In this document: positions 1 through 9,714 of the stretch, piece by piece
Numbering within the stretch: the stretch's first letter is position 1
Layout of the letters: every line of letters begins with the position of its first letter
Source: Chitinophaga sp. YR627
Lineage (GTDB): Bacteria > Bacteroidota > Bacteroidia > Chitinophagales > Chitinophagaceae
Assembly: GCF_900114995.1 (NCBI RefSeq)
Contig: NZ_FOUX01000002.1
Location: 1,612,001 to 1,676,000, forward strand
Length of the DNA stretch: 64,000 nt
Direction: 5' to 3'
Program-made: the position numbers and the translations under genes
Notes under the pieces: model-generated
Told to the model about the DNA's origin: nothing
The model's input: the letters and a program-made list of their open reading frames with translations, nothing else
Database searches by the model: none

Positions 1-1894
1 GTGTTTCTCCCTGTCCGGACAATGTCTGTTCGCGGGAAGAGAACAGTTCATTGGCGATACCGGCATGTACCAGTTGTTCGATGTTGAACTGGGCGGAGTC
101 CACTGTTCCGAAGTTGGAACTGATGGTTTGTCCCTGTATGGTGAGCTGAATTTCTTCGTTGGCAATATCACGTCCCATAGAAGCATAGAACTGGTGTGTT
201 TTACCACCACCTCTTGCAGGAGGACCGCCACGGCCATCAAAGAAGACAACGTCGATCTCGTATTCTCTGGAGATACGGGTCAGTTCCTGTTTAGCCTTGT
301 AGATACTCCAGTTGGCCATCAGGTAACCACCGTCTTTTGTACCGTCGGAGAAGCCGAGCATGATCGTCTGCTTGTTATAGCGCTTTTTCAGGTGTTCTTT
401 GTAAGCGGCGTTATCGTACAGTTCACGCATCACATTACCTGCCTGGCGAAGGTCATCGATGGTTTCAAACAGCGGCACGATATCTACGCTCAGGCTGTCT
501 TTCTGCCATCCGGAAGCCAGGAACAGACCATATACTTCCATGACGTTCAGCGCATTCATGCTATGGCTGATGATGTAGCGGTGGCAACCGAATTCACCGT
601 TGTTCTGCTGGATATCTTTCACCGCTGCGATTGTCGCAAGGGTATCCTTATGGAGGGCATCTTCCAGCACTTCCGGATTGGCGGTACCTTTGATATTAAG
701 CAGGTGGGTGATCTTCTCATTATCAGGGAGATCCTTGTAATTCTTCGGCAGCAGGTCAGTTTTCTCTGCAATACATTCCAGTAACGGACCATGTACAGAA
801 CTGTCCTGACGGATATCCAGGGTGGCGAAGAACAAACCGAACAGCTCCACGCGGCTTACCAGGTCATCCAGCATCGTGAGGAACAGGCCGTTGTTTTCTT
901 CTATGAGTATAATACGGACCCTTGCGAGGGTATCCAGTATTTCTTTCTGACTGATATTTGTTTTGTGTCCCGGAATGAAAAGGTTGTTGTACAGCTTTTC
1001 TTCCAGCATATTCAGCTCCTGCTCAATGCCTTTGAAGGTCAGACGACGTTTCAGACGGCGCACATCGAGATAGTAACATTTGATAATACCACCACGTAAA
1101 GCTTCCGCAGTACGTAAGGTGATATCAGCCGTTACGAACGGGTTACCATCACGGTCTCCTCCAGGCCAGAAGCCCATCCTGATAACAGGATTATTACTAT
1201 TGACAGCAGCGGGGAACTGTGACTTGAGTTTGGAAATAATACGTCCGGCGGCAGGGTAGAACGTATTTTCCAGGAACCAGATCAGGCTGATGGCCTCATC
1301 GTAAGGGGTAGGCTTCTCTTTCTTAAAGAAAGGTGTTTTACCCAGCTGCTGGAGGTATGCATTTACCTGGGCGGTATTGTCATTGATCAGCGCCCTTGAC
1401 AGGTCGTTGATAATGGTCAGTACGCCACCGGGGTAGAACTGTGTGGGGTGTGCGGTAAGTACCAGTCGTACAGAATAATCCTGTAACTTCTTCGCAAGCT
1501 GCTCTCCCGCCTGCTCTGAGGTGATCTCGGACAACAGGTGACTGAGGGTACCTGCTCCATGCACATCGTGGATCTGACGGAATGCTGCATCTTCCAGCGC
1601 GTCAAACAATACTACCTGACGCTCAGCATACTGCACAAAGCGGAACATGAGGTCCAGCTTCTGCTGTTCATTGCTGCAGGAGGTGTACTGCTGAAAATAA
1701 GAATTGAGAATTTCCTGGGGACTTTTTTCTTTCGCGTACCCTTCTTCACAGTGGATAAGAAATAATGACAGAAATACGCCGGTTCTCTCTACCTTATGAA
1801 AAGGTAATGCGGTAAAAAGACTATTGTATAACTGGAACTTGGTGCCAACCAGGTTCTTGAACAACTGTAAGGTATTATTAACCGGTGCTTCCAT
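1..1894 (-). CDS. ppc: Phosphoenolpyruvate carboxylase, C-terminus cut by window edge
   Basis: Carboxylates phosphoenolpyruvate to oxaloacetate, an anaplerotic cytosolic reaction. The minus-strand frame is open from ATG at 1894 to the window edge (about 631 residues of an enzyme usually 850-950 long). Family motifs are visible: LTAHPTQ with the catalytic His (about residue 148), GGDRDGNPFV, MLGFSDGTKDGGY and the glycine-rich loop FFDGRGGPPARGGGKT. The start is supported by the opening MEAPVNNTLQLFKNLVG and by non-coding DNA upstream. The plus-strand open frames over this stretch are shadows. It stands alone, with the tonB gene upstream on the same strand behind a hairpin terminator. The identification is firm; only the C-terminus is missing. 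Confidence 0.95.
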   Translation of the reverse strand, partial: MEAPVNNTLQLFKNLVGTKFQLYNSLFTALPFHKVERTGVFLSLFLIHCEEGYAKEKSPQEILNSYFQQYTSCSNEQQKLDLMFRFVQYAERQVVLFDALEDAAFRQIHDVHGAGTLSHLLSEITSEQAGEQLAKKLQDYSVRLVLTAHPTQFYPGGVLTIINDLSRALINDNTAQVNAYLQQLGKTPFFKKEKPTPYDEAISLIWFLENTFYPAAGRIISKLKSQFPAAVNSNNPVIRMGFWPGGDRDGNPFVTADITLRTAEALRGGIIKCYYLDVRRLKRRLTFKGIEQELNMLEEKLYNNLFIPGHKTNISQKEILDTLARVRIILIEENNGLFLTMLDDLVSRVELFGLFFATLDIRQDSSVHGPLLECIAEKTDLLPKNYKDLPDNEKITHLLNIKGTANPEVLEDALHKDTLATIAAVKDIQQNNGEFGCHRYIISHSMNALNVMEVYGLFLASGWQKDSLSVDIVPLFETIDDLRQAGNVMRELYDNAAYKEHLKKRYNKQTIMLGFSDGTKDGGYLMANWSIYKAKQELTRISREYEIDVVFFDGRGGPPARGGGKTHQFYASMGRDIANEEIQLTIQGQTISSNFGTVDSAQFNIEQLVHAGIANELFSSREQTLSGQGET

Positions 1895-1986
1895 AACTTA
1901 ATTTCGTAATATTAAAAGAGCCTTTGCCAACCGGGAGCTAAAAATAATATAAAATAGTTACAAAGTAGAATGCAAACTTATTAAAA

Positions 1987-2020
1987 CAAGTAAGCCGCAG
2001 CATAGTGCTGCGGCTTGTTG
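1987..2020 (-). terminator. Hairpin terminator downstream of tonB
   Basis: An 11-bp perfect stem (1992-2002 with 2006-2016) with a 3-nt loop lies between the tonB stop and the ppc start. Read on the minus strand it is followed by a short T-rich stretch (GTTTTAATAA), so it probably ends tonB transcription. Confidence 0.6.
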
Positions 2021-2105
2021 CAAGTCCCCCGTTGATTTGGGGCATGTTGAGAGAATAATAAGGTTAAATGAGTAATAATATCTGCTAAAAAGAAATCAGT
2101 TGATT

Positions 2106-2948
2106 TTACTCTGACAATTTAAATCCAATAGGCAGGTTGAATCTTACGATTACCGGTTCATGGTTTTGTTTGCCAGGTTTCCAGTTTGGCATCATCCTTA
2201 CCACTCTGACAGCTTCTTCTTCCAGTCCGCCACCTTTTGCTGCACCTACCGCCTGTACATCACTGATCTTTCCATCTGTATTTACAACAAACTGAATGAA
2301 GACTTTTCCTTCGATACCATTTTCCTGCGCCATGCGGGGATATCTGAGGTTCTTCTGGAGGAATTTTGCTAATGCCTCTTCACCACCAGGGAAACTAGGC
2401 ATGATTTCCACGAAAGTGAAAATGGTTTTCTTCTCTTCTACTTTAGGCGCTTCCACAACATTAGTTCCACCAAGGACACCATTTTCAAACGGACTTTCAA
2501 TACCGTTTACATCATCTCCTACGGTATTAGCAACACCAATAGCCTTGTTGCCGATATCATCCATTTTAGGCACCTCTGTTTCATTCTCTGCGAGGTCCTG
2601 ATCCGTAATAGTAGGCGTAACAAAAGCAACGGACGAACGGGCCGGCGGAGGTGGTGTAGTAACAGGCGGAGGTGGAGGAGTTACAGTTGCTTCTTCCGGC
2701 ATCTCCAATGTTTTTAACACTGTTGATGTTGTTTCTATTTCACTTCGTGTATGCATACCCGCAGCCATCAGTTTATTACTGAGCACATAGCCCCCGATAA
2801 TAACCAATGCAATGGATGCAGTGCCTACAATAGCGTTGCGTACACGCTTTTCTTCACTTCTGCGTAACTCATAGGCGCCGTAATCTTTATTACGACCATC
2901 AAAAAGAATGTCGAGAAAATCTGCGTTAATAATTGTTCTTGCATTCAT
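2106..2948 (-). CDS. tonB: Energy transducer TonB
   Basis: Inner-membrane-anchored periplasmic protein that passes proton-motive energy from ExbBD to outer-membrane TonB-dependent transporters. The start is placed at ATG 2948 (280 aa), because the protein then opens MNARTIINADFLDILFDGRN, the usual Bacteroidota TonB N-terminus. An in-frame extension to 3083 adds 45 hydrophobic residues with no family support. One membrane segment (about residues 40-58) is followed by proline runs (PPPPPVTTPPPP) and a C-terminal TonB domain (about 190-280) with YPRMAQENGIEGKVFIQF. No exbB/exbD lie nearby. It plausibly serves the receptors at 5096-7144 and 15927-19124, which is inference. Confidence 0.9.
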   Translation of the reverse strand: MNARTIINADFLDILFDGRNKDYGAYELRRSEEKRVRNAIVGTASIALVIIGGYVLSNKLMAAGMHTRSEIETTSTVLKTLEMPEEATVTPPPPPVTTPPPPARSSVAFVTPTITDQDLAENETEVPKMDDIGNKAIGVANTVGDDVNGIESPFENGVLGGTNVVEAPKVEEKKTIFTFVEIMPSFPGGEEALAKFLQKNLRYPRMAQENGIEGKVFIQFVVNTDGKISDVQAVGAAKGGGLEEEAVRVVRMMPNWKPGKQNHEPVIVRFNLPIGFKLSE

Positions 2949-3733
2949 GGGATAAACATTTACAATATAGATGCGACGTAAATGCTTTTCCATACGAATG
3001 CACAAAAAAACTTTTAAAATAATTGCAGCTGGGAATAAAATAGTGATGAATATAAAAGAGATAGGATCAATAAAATTTACCATTCCAGATTGAGATCCGG
3101 ATCGGGATCACCTATTTGCTAAAGGAAGTATTCACTATCTTTTAATGGTAACAATAATGCTGTTACCATACAGGTTGAAAATGTTGTATACTATAATAAT
3201 ATTGGTCGGTAGTTAAATGCAGGTAAGTAGCTTTCTGCGCTCAGAGGATGTTGTAATACTATTATTCTGCTATTATGCCAGGGGGCGCGGGAGGTATATT
3301 ACATAGAATTTACCACCAATAAATCTGCAACACACCTTCCCCGCTGGCCTGACCGGGCATTTTATTTACAGCTTATAGCAAAAGATATTTCTGTGATCAG
3401 CAACAGCCATTGTGAACAGCTGTCTTACAGTATTGAATATGATCATTCATTACCACCCTACCCACTGCATATGTATGTATCAATAATTGGTTATGCAACT
3501 GCATATTGAAATCAGTTTTTGATTTTTACGAGCTGATAAAATTGTTCTGCTGGTGAGACAAAACAAGGAGAAGTACTCAGCAATGTTCTCCGGGTGGTGG
3601 TAATTCTTATTAGTCTACTGAATCTGTAGACAAATATACAGCATGAAATCATATTTCCAAATGCAAGTGCATAATTTTTTTTCAGGCAGAATAATTGTGT
3701 ACGCTTTACATAGAGAAAACCACTGATAATCAC
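2949..3733. other. 785-bp intergenic region, divergent promoters
   Basis: AT-rich spacer between the divergent tonB and sugar dehydrogenase genes. I see no RNA gene, no convincing coding frame and no strong repeat. It presumably holds both promoters, but no clear Bacteroidota -33/-7 pair stood out. Confidence 0.5.
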
Positions 3734-5053
3734 ATGAGAAAATGTTTACTACCCGCAGCCATTGTAATGTTAGCATTTGCTGCCTGTCACAACCAGCCTT
3801 CTTCCAGTCAGTCCTCCGCTGACAGTACCGCCAACACAGATACGACCGCTATTGCCGACGCTTTACCTGCTCCATATGCAACAAAGTCCGTCAATAATTA
3901 CAGCAACGTAATGGGCTGGCATGATGGTAAAACGCCCCTGGCGCCGGGAGGTCTGACCGTATCAGCACTGGCGACAGACCTTAAAAATCCCCGCTGGATA
4001 TATGTGTTGCCTAATGGCGACATTCTGGTGGCAGAATCCAGCACCAAATCAGATGTAGGTAAGAAGGTAAAAGATGTAGTGAGCGGCAGAGCTGGTTCGG
4101 GGAATTTCGGCAACAGTGCAGACCGTATTACGTTATTAAGGGATGCGGACCGCGATGGCAAACCTGAACTACGCACCATCTTCCTGCAGGAACTGAATCA
4201 ACCTTTCGGTATGCTGCTGCTGGATCAGACATTCTATGTCGCCAATACAGATGGCATCCTGCAATTCCCCTACAAAACCGGTGATACCGTCATTAGCGCA
4301 AAAGGCAAAAAGATCCTCGACCTGCCTGCGGGTGGGTATAATAATCACTGGACGCGCAATATCATCTCCAATGCAGCCGGCAATAAGATATACGTGAGCG
4401 TTGGCTCCGGCAGTAATAATGCGGAACATGGTATGGAAAACGAACAAAGACGAGCAAACATCCTGGAGATCAATCCGGATGGCACCGGAGAAAAAATATA
4501 TGCCAGCGGACTACGTAACCCTGTTGGTATGGACTGGGCACCCGGTACCAAAACATTATGGACCGCTGTCAACGAAAGAGATGGTCTGGGTGATGACCTG
4601 GTACCTGATTACATGACCAGTGTAAAAGAAGGCGGCTTTTACGGATGGCCCTATGCTTACTGGGGCAGAAATCCGGATCCCAGAATGGAAGAACAGCAAC
4701 AACCCGAACTGGTTGACAAAACCATTGTACCAGATCTCTCATTAGGCGCTCATACAGCCTCTCTCGGACTTACTTTCTATAAAGGCAAGGCATTGCCCGA
4801 AAAATACAGAAACGGGGCTTTTATAGGGCAACACGGCTCATGGAACCGCTCAACACTTTCCGGCTATAAAGTAGTCTTCGTTCCGTTTAAAAACGGCAAA
4901 CCGGCTGGTAGTCCGGAGGACTTCCTCACCGGATTCATTGCGGATGCGGATAAAAGTGAAGTGTACGGCCGTCCCGTAGGTGTAGCAGTTGCAGCAGATG
5001 GGGCGCTGCTTGTCGCGGATGATGCCGGTAATACCATTTGGCAGGTCAAATAG
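3734..5053 (+). CDS. PQQ-type sorbosone/glucose dehydrogenase-like lipoprotein
   Basis: Six-bladed beta-propeller of the soluble glucose/L-sorbosone dehydrogenase family, which oxidises sugars or aldehydes with PQQ. The start is set at ATG 3734 (439 aa) because it begins a lipoprotein signal with lipobox LAFAAC; the longer in-frame start at 3695 would bury it. Recognisable family stretches are GLRNPVGMDWAPGTKTLWTA, NERDGLGDDLVPDYM, EGGFYGWPYAYWG, HGSWNRS and RPVGVAVAADGALLVADDAG. It is probably anchored in the outer membrane or periplasm. A TonB-dependent receptor follows 42 bp downstream, so the two may be co-transcribed and act on the same ligand. The substrate is unknown, and whether the host makes PQQ cannot be seen here. 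Confidence 0.85.
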   Translation: MRKCLLPAAIVMLAFAACHNQPSSSQSSADSTANTDTTAIADALPAPYATKSVNNYSNVMGWHDGKTPLAPGGLTVSALATDLKNPRWIYVLPNGDILVAESSTKSDVGKKVKDVVSGRAGSGNFGNSADRITLLRDADRDGKPELRTIFLQELNQPFGMLLLDQTFYVANTDGILQFPYKTGDTVISAKGKKILDLPAGGYNNHWTRNIISNAAGNKIYVSVGSGSNNAEHGMENEQRRANILEINPDGTGEKIYASGLRNPVGMDWAPGTKTLWTAVNERDGLGDDLVPDYMTSVKEGGFYGWPYAYWGRNPDPRMEEQQQPELVDKTIVPDLSLGAHTASLGLTFYKGKALPEKYRNGAFIGQHGSWNRSTLSGYKVVFVPFKNGKPAGSPEDFLTGFIADADKSEVYGRPVGVAVAADGALLVADDAGNTIWQVK

Positions 5054-5065
5054 GGAAAATACTAT

Positions 5066-5073
5066 TAGCTTTG
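5066..5073 (+). promoter_or_regulatory. Possible -7 element TAGCTTTG
   Basis: TAGCTTTG matches the Bacteroidota -7 consensus TAnnTTTG exactly and lies 22 bp before the receptor start. The nearest TTTG upstream (5037-5040) is 25 bp away, longer than the usual spacing of about 19, so this is only a candidate internal promoter. Confidence 0.25.
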
Positions 5074-5095
5074 AAATAATAGAAGACACTACCCG

Positions 5096-7144
5096 ATGAA
5101 AAAACTGCTTCTGGCGCTTGGCATATTCCCGCTGGCCACGTACGCACAATCATATTCTGATACTACACATCGCCTGCGCGAAGTAGTCATTCAGGCATAT
5201 CCCGGCAAACAGTTTACTCTGCTCCAGGTGCCCACCAGCAGTACCGTACTGACTTCCCGGCAGCTGGCATTACAACAGGGCGTTACCCTGCTGCCTGCCA
5301 TGAACACCGTACCCGGCGTCCGCATGGAAGAACGTTCTCCCGGCAGTTACCGCCTCTCCCTGAGAGGAAGCCTGTTACGCTCTCCTTTCGGTATCCGCAA
5401 CGTAAAGATCTACCTGGATGAAATTCCCCTGACAGATGCCGGAGGTAACTCCTACCTGAACCTTTCCGATCCGGGCAGCTTTCAGGGTATTGAAGTATTA
5501 AAAGGACCTGACGGCAGCCAGTTTGGCGCTAACTCAGGAGGTGTGATACTCCTGCATCCTGCGGGTACCCTTCCTGACAGCAGCCGTTTACATGCAGATA
5601 TACAGGGGGGCAGTTATGGCCTGTTCCGCGAACAGGTCGGCTGGCAGCACCAATGGGGCAACTATCAACTGAATGTTTATCAGGCGGTGCACCGCTCCGA
5701 CGGCTATCGCGATAACAGCGCCATGCAACGTTATTATATACAGACTGCCCAGCAATGGCAATACAACGCACATAATCAACTGAAACTGCTCGCGTTTTAT
5801 AGCGACCTGGATTATCGTACGCCTGGCGGTCTTACAGCAGCACAAATGGACGCCAATCCAAAGGCGGCCCGCCCTGCGACGCCTGCATTACCTGGCGCCA
5901 TTACCCAGAAAGCCGGTATCCGTAATAAGACCGCTTTCGGTGGCCTGGTACATACCTCCCAGCTCTCTGAACACTGGCAGCATGTTATTTCCGTGTATGG
6001 TAGCAATACGCATTTCGAGAACCCCTTCATCACCAACTATGAAGCAAGGGACGAGAATACGGCCGGCGCACGTACTTATATCGCCTTACAGGACCAGCCC
6101 CTGGGCAACAGCGGGATGCGTCTCGACTGGACCACAGGCCTGGAGTGGCAGCAGACCACCTCTGATATCGACAACTATGGCAACCGCGCGGGTGTTAGAG
6201 ATACCTTGCAGGCAGCCAGTGATATCACCGCCAGACAATACTTCTATTTTACCGGCCTGACCTTGCGTCCAGGTAAACAATGGGTAGCAGAAGCTGCTGT
6301 CAGTGTGAACTACTACCGTTATCACTTCAATGACGTAGCAGCAGGTGTGGATGGCAAAAAGAAATTCACGGCAGAACTGATGCCCCGTTTCTCCCTGTCT
6401 TACCTGATCACACCAGCACTGGCTGCACGGGCGACCGTAAGCAGGGGCTACTCCCCTCCTTCTATTGCGGAGGTAAGGGCTTCTGATAATATCATCAATA
6501 CCGGTCTCCAGGCGGAAACTGGCTGGAACTATGAAACTGGTCTTCGTCTGAACTCCCGTAATAACCGTTTCATGGCAGATGCGGCCGTCTTCTACTACAA
6601 ATTACAGGATGCGATCGTCCGCAAGCTCCATGACAATGGCACAGAGTTCTTCACCAATGCCGGTGGAACCAACCAGACGGGCGTAGAATTCCAGGGAAGC
6701 GCATGGTTACAGATGCCTCGTCGCGAGGGTTTCCTTCGTGGTATACAGTTACAGGAAAGTTTCACTTACAGCCATTTCCGTTTCAGCAACTATAACAGCG
6801 CCGGCAAAGACTTCTCCGGTAATGCCCTTACAGGCGTACCGAAAACAGTCGTAACAAGCAGTCTGCTGATAGAGCTGCCCGCCCGGGTTTCCCTGTATGG
6901 TCAGTATAACTTCGTTGACCGCTTACCACTGGATGATGCGAATACTGCTTTTGCAAATGAATATCACCTTGTACAGGCAAAAGTGAACTGGGGGGTGAAT
7001 AAATGGCTGGCCGTATATGCCGGTGCTGACAACCTGCTCAACCAGCGTTATAACCTGGGTAATGACCTGAATGCAGTCGGTGCACGTTATTACAATCCAG
7101 CTCCTGACAGAAACTATTATGGCGGCGTGAGAGTGACCTTATAA
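5096..7144 (+). CDS. TonB-dependent outer-membrane receptor
   Basis: A 682-aa outer-membrane beta-barrel receptor with signal peptide MKKLLLALGIFPLATYAQ. An N-terminal plug domain follows (about residues 40-155, with LREVVIQAYPGKQ, VPGVRMEERSPGSYRLSLRG and GIEVLKGPDGSQFGANSGGV). The barrel ends in the typical aromatic strand NYYGGVRVTL. It lacks the carboxypeptidase-like N-terminal domain of SusC proteins, so it resembles siderophore, metal or small-ligand receptors of the FecA/BtuB type. Its position behind a PQQ-type dehydrogenase hints at uptake of a sugar, metal or cofactor, but the ligand cannot be read from sequence. Confidence 0.88.
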   Translation: MKKLLLALGIFPLATYAQSYSDTTHRLREVVIQAYPGKQFTLLQVPTSSTVLTSRQLALQQGVTLLPAMNTVPGVRMEERSPGSYRLSLRGSLLRSPFGIRNVKIYLDEIPLTDAGGNSYLNLSDPGSFQGIEVLKGPDGSQFGANSGGVILLHPAGTLPDSSRLHADIQGGSYGLFREQVGWQHQWGNYQLNVYQAVHRSDGYRDNSAMQRYYIQTAQQWQYNAHNQLKLLAFYSDLDYRTPGGLTAAQMDANPKAARPATPALPGAITQKAGIRNKTAFGGLVHTSQLSEHWQHVISVYGSNTHFENPFITNYEARDENTAGARTYIALQDQPLGNSGMRLDWTTGLEWQQTTSDIDNYGNRAGVRDTLQAASDITARQYFYFTGLTLRPGKQWVAEAAVSVNYYRYHFNDVAAGVDGKKKFTAELMPRFSLSYLITPALAARATVSRGYSPPSIAEVRASDNIINTGLQAETGWNYETGLRLNSRNNRFMADAAVFYYKLQDAIVRKLHDNGTEFFTNAGGTNQTGVEFQGSAWLQMPRREGFLRGIQLQESFTYSHFRFSNYNSAGKDFSGNALTGVPKTVVTSSLLIELPARVSLYGQYNFVDRLPLDDANTAFANEYHLVQAKVNWGVNKWLAVYAGADNLLNQRYNLGNDLNAVGARYYNPAPDRNYYGGVRVTL

Positions 7145-7215
7145 TCAGCTATTTAATCAAATAGCGGGGCTAACCAGCTACATATTCCCTCCTGCATATT
7201 ATCTGTGTATAGCTA

Positions 7216-7292
7216 TAGTCAGACTATACTTATCTTACGCTAATGCTACGAAAAAAAGGCAGCACTAAGGTAAGATGAGTGTAGTCTGACTA
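7216..7292. repeat. Long imperfect inverted repeat (23-bp arms)
   Basis: Arms 7216-7238 and 7270-7292 are inverted copies with two mismatches, both tolerated as G-U in one RNA orientation. The 31-nt loop holds a further inner stem (taatgct with agcacta). It sits between the convergent receptor gene and galT. It could be a bidirectional terminator or a REP/MITE-like palindromic element. Confidence 0.6.
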
Positions 7293-7321
7293 CATCATAG
7301 TCCATCTCTTTTACATGGAAA

Positions 7322-7343
7322 AGGACTGCTAAAAAGCAGTCCT
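7322..7343 (-). terminator. Hairpin terminator after galT
   Basis: A perfect 9-bp stem, aggactgct/agcagtcct, with a 4-nt loop lies 34 bp beyond the galT stop. It is followed on the minus strand by only a short T run, so the terminator call is moderate. Confidence 0.5.
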
Positions 7344-7376
7344 CGCACACATTATTGGTTCAAAAAAATAAACAGT

Positions 7377-8447
7377 TTAAGCAGGCACACCGGCTTGTTT
7401 TTTATAATGCACTACCGGCTGTTCCCTGAGACGTGCCGCCGCAAATTCCGGCGTAATATCTCGCTGTGGATGTGCCAGCATTTCATATCCTACCATGAAT
7501 TTCTTCACTGTCGCAGAGCGCAGTAATGGTGGATAGAAGTGCATGTGCCAATGCCATTCCAGATGACTGTCACCATCGTTGAAAGGCATCTGGTGCATAC
7601 CTGCAGAATATGGGAATGATGTTTCAAACAGATTGTCGTAACGGGTAGTCAGATCTTTCAGGATCGCAGCCAGTCCATCACGTTCAGCAGGCGTGAACTG
7701 CAGCAGGCTTTGTACATGACGGCGGCTGATGATCATCGCCTCATATGGCCATACTGCCCAGAAAGGCACCAGCGCAACAAAATGCTCATTTTCTGCGATG
7801 ATACGGTCTTCCTGTTTCAGCTCTTTTTCCAGGTAAGCGGTCAGCAGACTGCGTCCGTGTTGCTGGAAGTATTTGCGTTGCTGACGGGTTTCTTTTTCAA
7901 GCTCCATCGGCACATCTTCGGAAGCCCAGATCTGACCATGTGGGTGCGGATTGCTGCAACCCATGATCTCTCCTTTATTTTCGAAGATCTGTATGTATTT
8001 GATAAATGGTACTGCGGCCAGTGATTCCAGCTCTGTATGCCAGAGATCTACTACTTTACGGATATCCGGCAGTTCCATTTCGGGTAAGGTCAGGTCATGA
8101 CGTGGACTGAAACAGATCACGCGGCAAATGCCTTTCTGTGAACGTGCGATCAGCAATTCGTCTTCATCCACTTCTCCTTTTGGCGTATCGGCCAGCAGGG
8201 CAGAGAAGTCATTGGTGAAAGCGATCGGTCCATCGTATTGTGTGTTTTTCGTACCATCTGCGCGGGTATTGCCCGGACACAGATAACAATCTTCCACATA
8301 GGCGGGACGCTGCGCCAGTGCAGGAGCTTCTACTTTTCCCTGCCATGGGCGTTTAGAACGGTGTGGCGACACCAATACCCATTCTCCGGTGAGAATATTC
8401 AGTCGGGTATGAGGATGTGCCGTCAGATCAAAGGTATTTTCAGACAT
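7377..8447 (-). CDS. galT: Galactose-1-phosphate uridylyltransferase
   Basis: Leloir pathway enzyme that exchanges galactose-1-phosphate with UDP-glucose to give glucose-1-phosphate and UDP-galactose. The start is set at ATG 8447 (356 aa): the protein then opens MSENTFDLTAHPHTRLNILT, typical of GalT, and a GAGAG-like ribosome site precedes it. An in-frame start at 8525 overlapping galK adds 26 unconserved residues. Visible motifs are the zinc-site pair CYLCPGNTR, the active-site GCSNPHPHGQIWA with its His-Pro-His nucleophile region, and the C-terminal HLEWHWHMHFYPP. It follows galK on the same strand and probably forms one galactose operon with it and the GH5-like hydrolase. Confidence 0.95.
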   Translation of the reverse strand: MSENTFDLTAHPHTRLNILTGEWVLVSPHRSKRPWQGKVEAPALAQRPAYVEDCYLCPGNTRADGTKNTQYDGPIAFTNDFSALLADTPKGEVDEDELLIARSQKGICRVICFSPRHDLTLPEMELPDIRKVVDLWHTELESLAAVPFIKYIQIFENKGEIMGCSNPHPHGQIWASEDVPMELEKETRQQRKYFQQHGRSLLTAYLEKELKQEDRIIAENEHFVALVPFWAVWPYEAMIISRRHVQSLLQFTPAERDGLAAILKDLTTRYDNLFETSFPYSAGMHQMPFNDGDSHLEWHWHMHFYPPLLRSATVKKFMVGYEMLAHPQRDITPEFAAARLREQPVVHYKKQAGVPA

Positions 8448-8511
8448 TCTCTCAGAACATTTAATAGAGGATAGTCCGGGACGTGGTAACGGACTATCCT
8501 CTGCTATAGAC

Positions 8512-9678
8512 TTAGTTATTGACAAGATTATTCACAGTGCGGCAGCCGTCTTCGATGCTGGTTACATACGCTTTCAATGGTGTTTTGAAAGCCTGCTCGT
8601 AACCGGCAGCTGCTTTTTCCAGTAATGCTGGTACGGCAGATTTCTTCACGATATTGATCGTACAACCACCAAAACCGCCACCCATCATACGGGCGCCGAG
8701 TACACCCTGCTGACCGGCAGCAAATTCAGCCAGCCAGTTCAGTTCCGGACAGCTAACGTTATACAGCTTATCCAGTCCTTCGTGTGTAGCAAATACTTTT
8801 TTACCAAATGCTTCCAGGTCATTGCGCTGCAGGTCAGCACAGGCATCCTGCAAACGCTGGATCTCTTCCACTACGTAGCGGCAGCGATCGTATACGGTTG
8901 CATTGTGTCCTTTTACATAAGCATCCAGCATATCCATGTTCGCATCGCGCAGACTGTTCACATGCGGATGGTGCTTTTTGATCAGCGCCACGCCTGCTTC
9001 ACATTCTTCACGACGGGTATTGTATTCAGAAGAAGCCAGGGAGTGTTTTACCTGCGTATCCAGTAATACCAGGCTGACGTCATCAAAGTTGAAAGGAATA
9101 TATTCGTAATCCAGTGAAGCGCAATCCAGCTTGATCAGCTGTTGTTTTTTACCGAACATGCTCGCAAACTGGTCCATGATACCACAACGAACCCCTACAA
9201 AGTGGTTCTCTGCAGCCTGTGCCAGCAGGGTCATATCCTTACGGCCGATTCCCAGTCCGAAAAGCTCATTTAATGCATAGATGGTTGCACATTCTACTGC
9301 TGCGGAGGATGAAAGGCCGGCGCCCAGGGGAACATTACCGCAAAAAGCACATTCGAAACCACCAAGTATATGACCTGCCTGCTGTAACTGCTGTACAACG
9401 CCCAACAGATAATCAGGCCACTGTTTGGGGGAGCGAACCAGATTATCCAGTGTACCTTCATAACGATCGTTTACATCAAGCGCATGCAGTACGATCTTGT
9501 TATCATTGCGTTTTACAATAGCCAGGTAAATAGCTTTATCTATAGCAGCGGGCAATACAAACCCGTTATTATAGTCGGTGTGCTCTCCGATCAGGTTAAT
9601 ACGTCCTGCCGCCCTCACCATAATAGGTTCCTGGTCGAAGTGCTGTTGAGAAAAGGCATTTAATTTTGCTTGCTCCAC
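8512..9678 (-). CDS. galK: Galactokinase
   Basis: Phosphorylates alpha-D-galactose at C1 with ATP, the first step of the Leloir pathway; a cytosolic GHMP kinase of 388 aa. Signatures are GRINLIGEHTDYNNGFVLP near the N-terminus, the ATP loop VPLGAGLSSSAAVECA (about residue 118) and the C-terminal MMGGGFGGCTIN. The start codon is GTG at 9678; an in-frame stop lies just upstream and no ATG precedes the galactokinase signature, so GTG is well supported. It sits between the GH5-like hydrolase and galT on the same strand with short gaps (36 and 64 bp), consistent with an operon controlled by the nearby LacI-type regulator. Confidence 0.96.
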   Translation of the reverse strand: MEQAKLNAFSQQHFDQEPIMVRAAGRINLIGEHTDYNNGFVLPAAIDKAIYLAIVKRNDNKIVLHALDVNDRYEGTLDNLVRSPKQWPDYLLGVVQQLQQAGHILGGFECAFCGNVPLGAGLSSSAAVECATIYALNELFGLGIGRKDMTLLAQAAENHFVGVRCGIMDQFASMFGKKQQLIKLDCASLDYEYIPFNFDDVSLVLLDTQVKHSLASSEYNTRREECEAGVALIKKHHPHVNSLRDANMDMLDAYVKGHNATVYDRCRYVVEEIQRLQDACADLQRNDLEAFGKKVFATHEGLDKLYNVSCPELNWLAEFAAGQQGVLGARMMGGGFGGCTINIVKKSAVPALLEKAAAGYEQAFKTPLKAYVTSIEDGCRTVNNLVNN

Positions 9679-9714
9679 TGTGTTTATTTTTTTGATGATA
9701 TAACTATAGAGAGA

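Noticed and set aside
65..1765. Several plus-strand open frames over the first 1.8 kb
   Set aside because: They run antisense to a clear PEP carboxylase frame with catalytic motifs and resemble no family.
2949..3083. 45-residue N-terminal extension of TonB
   Set aside because: The extension has no family support and the usual TonB N-terminus begins at 2948.
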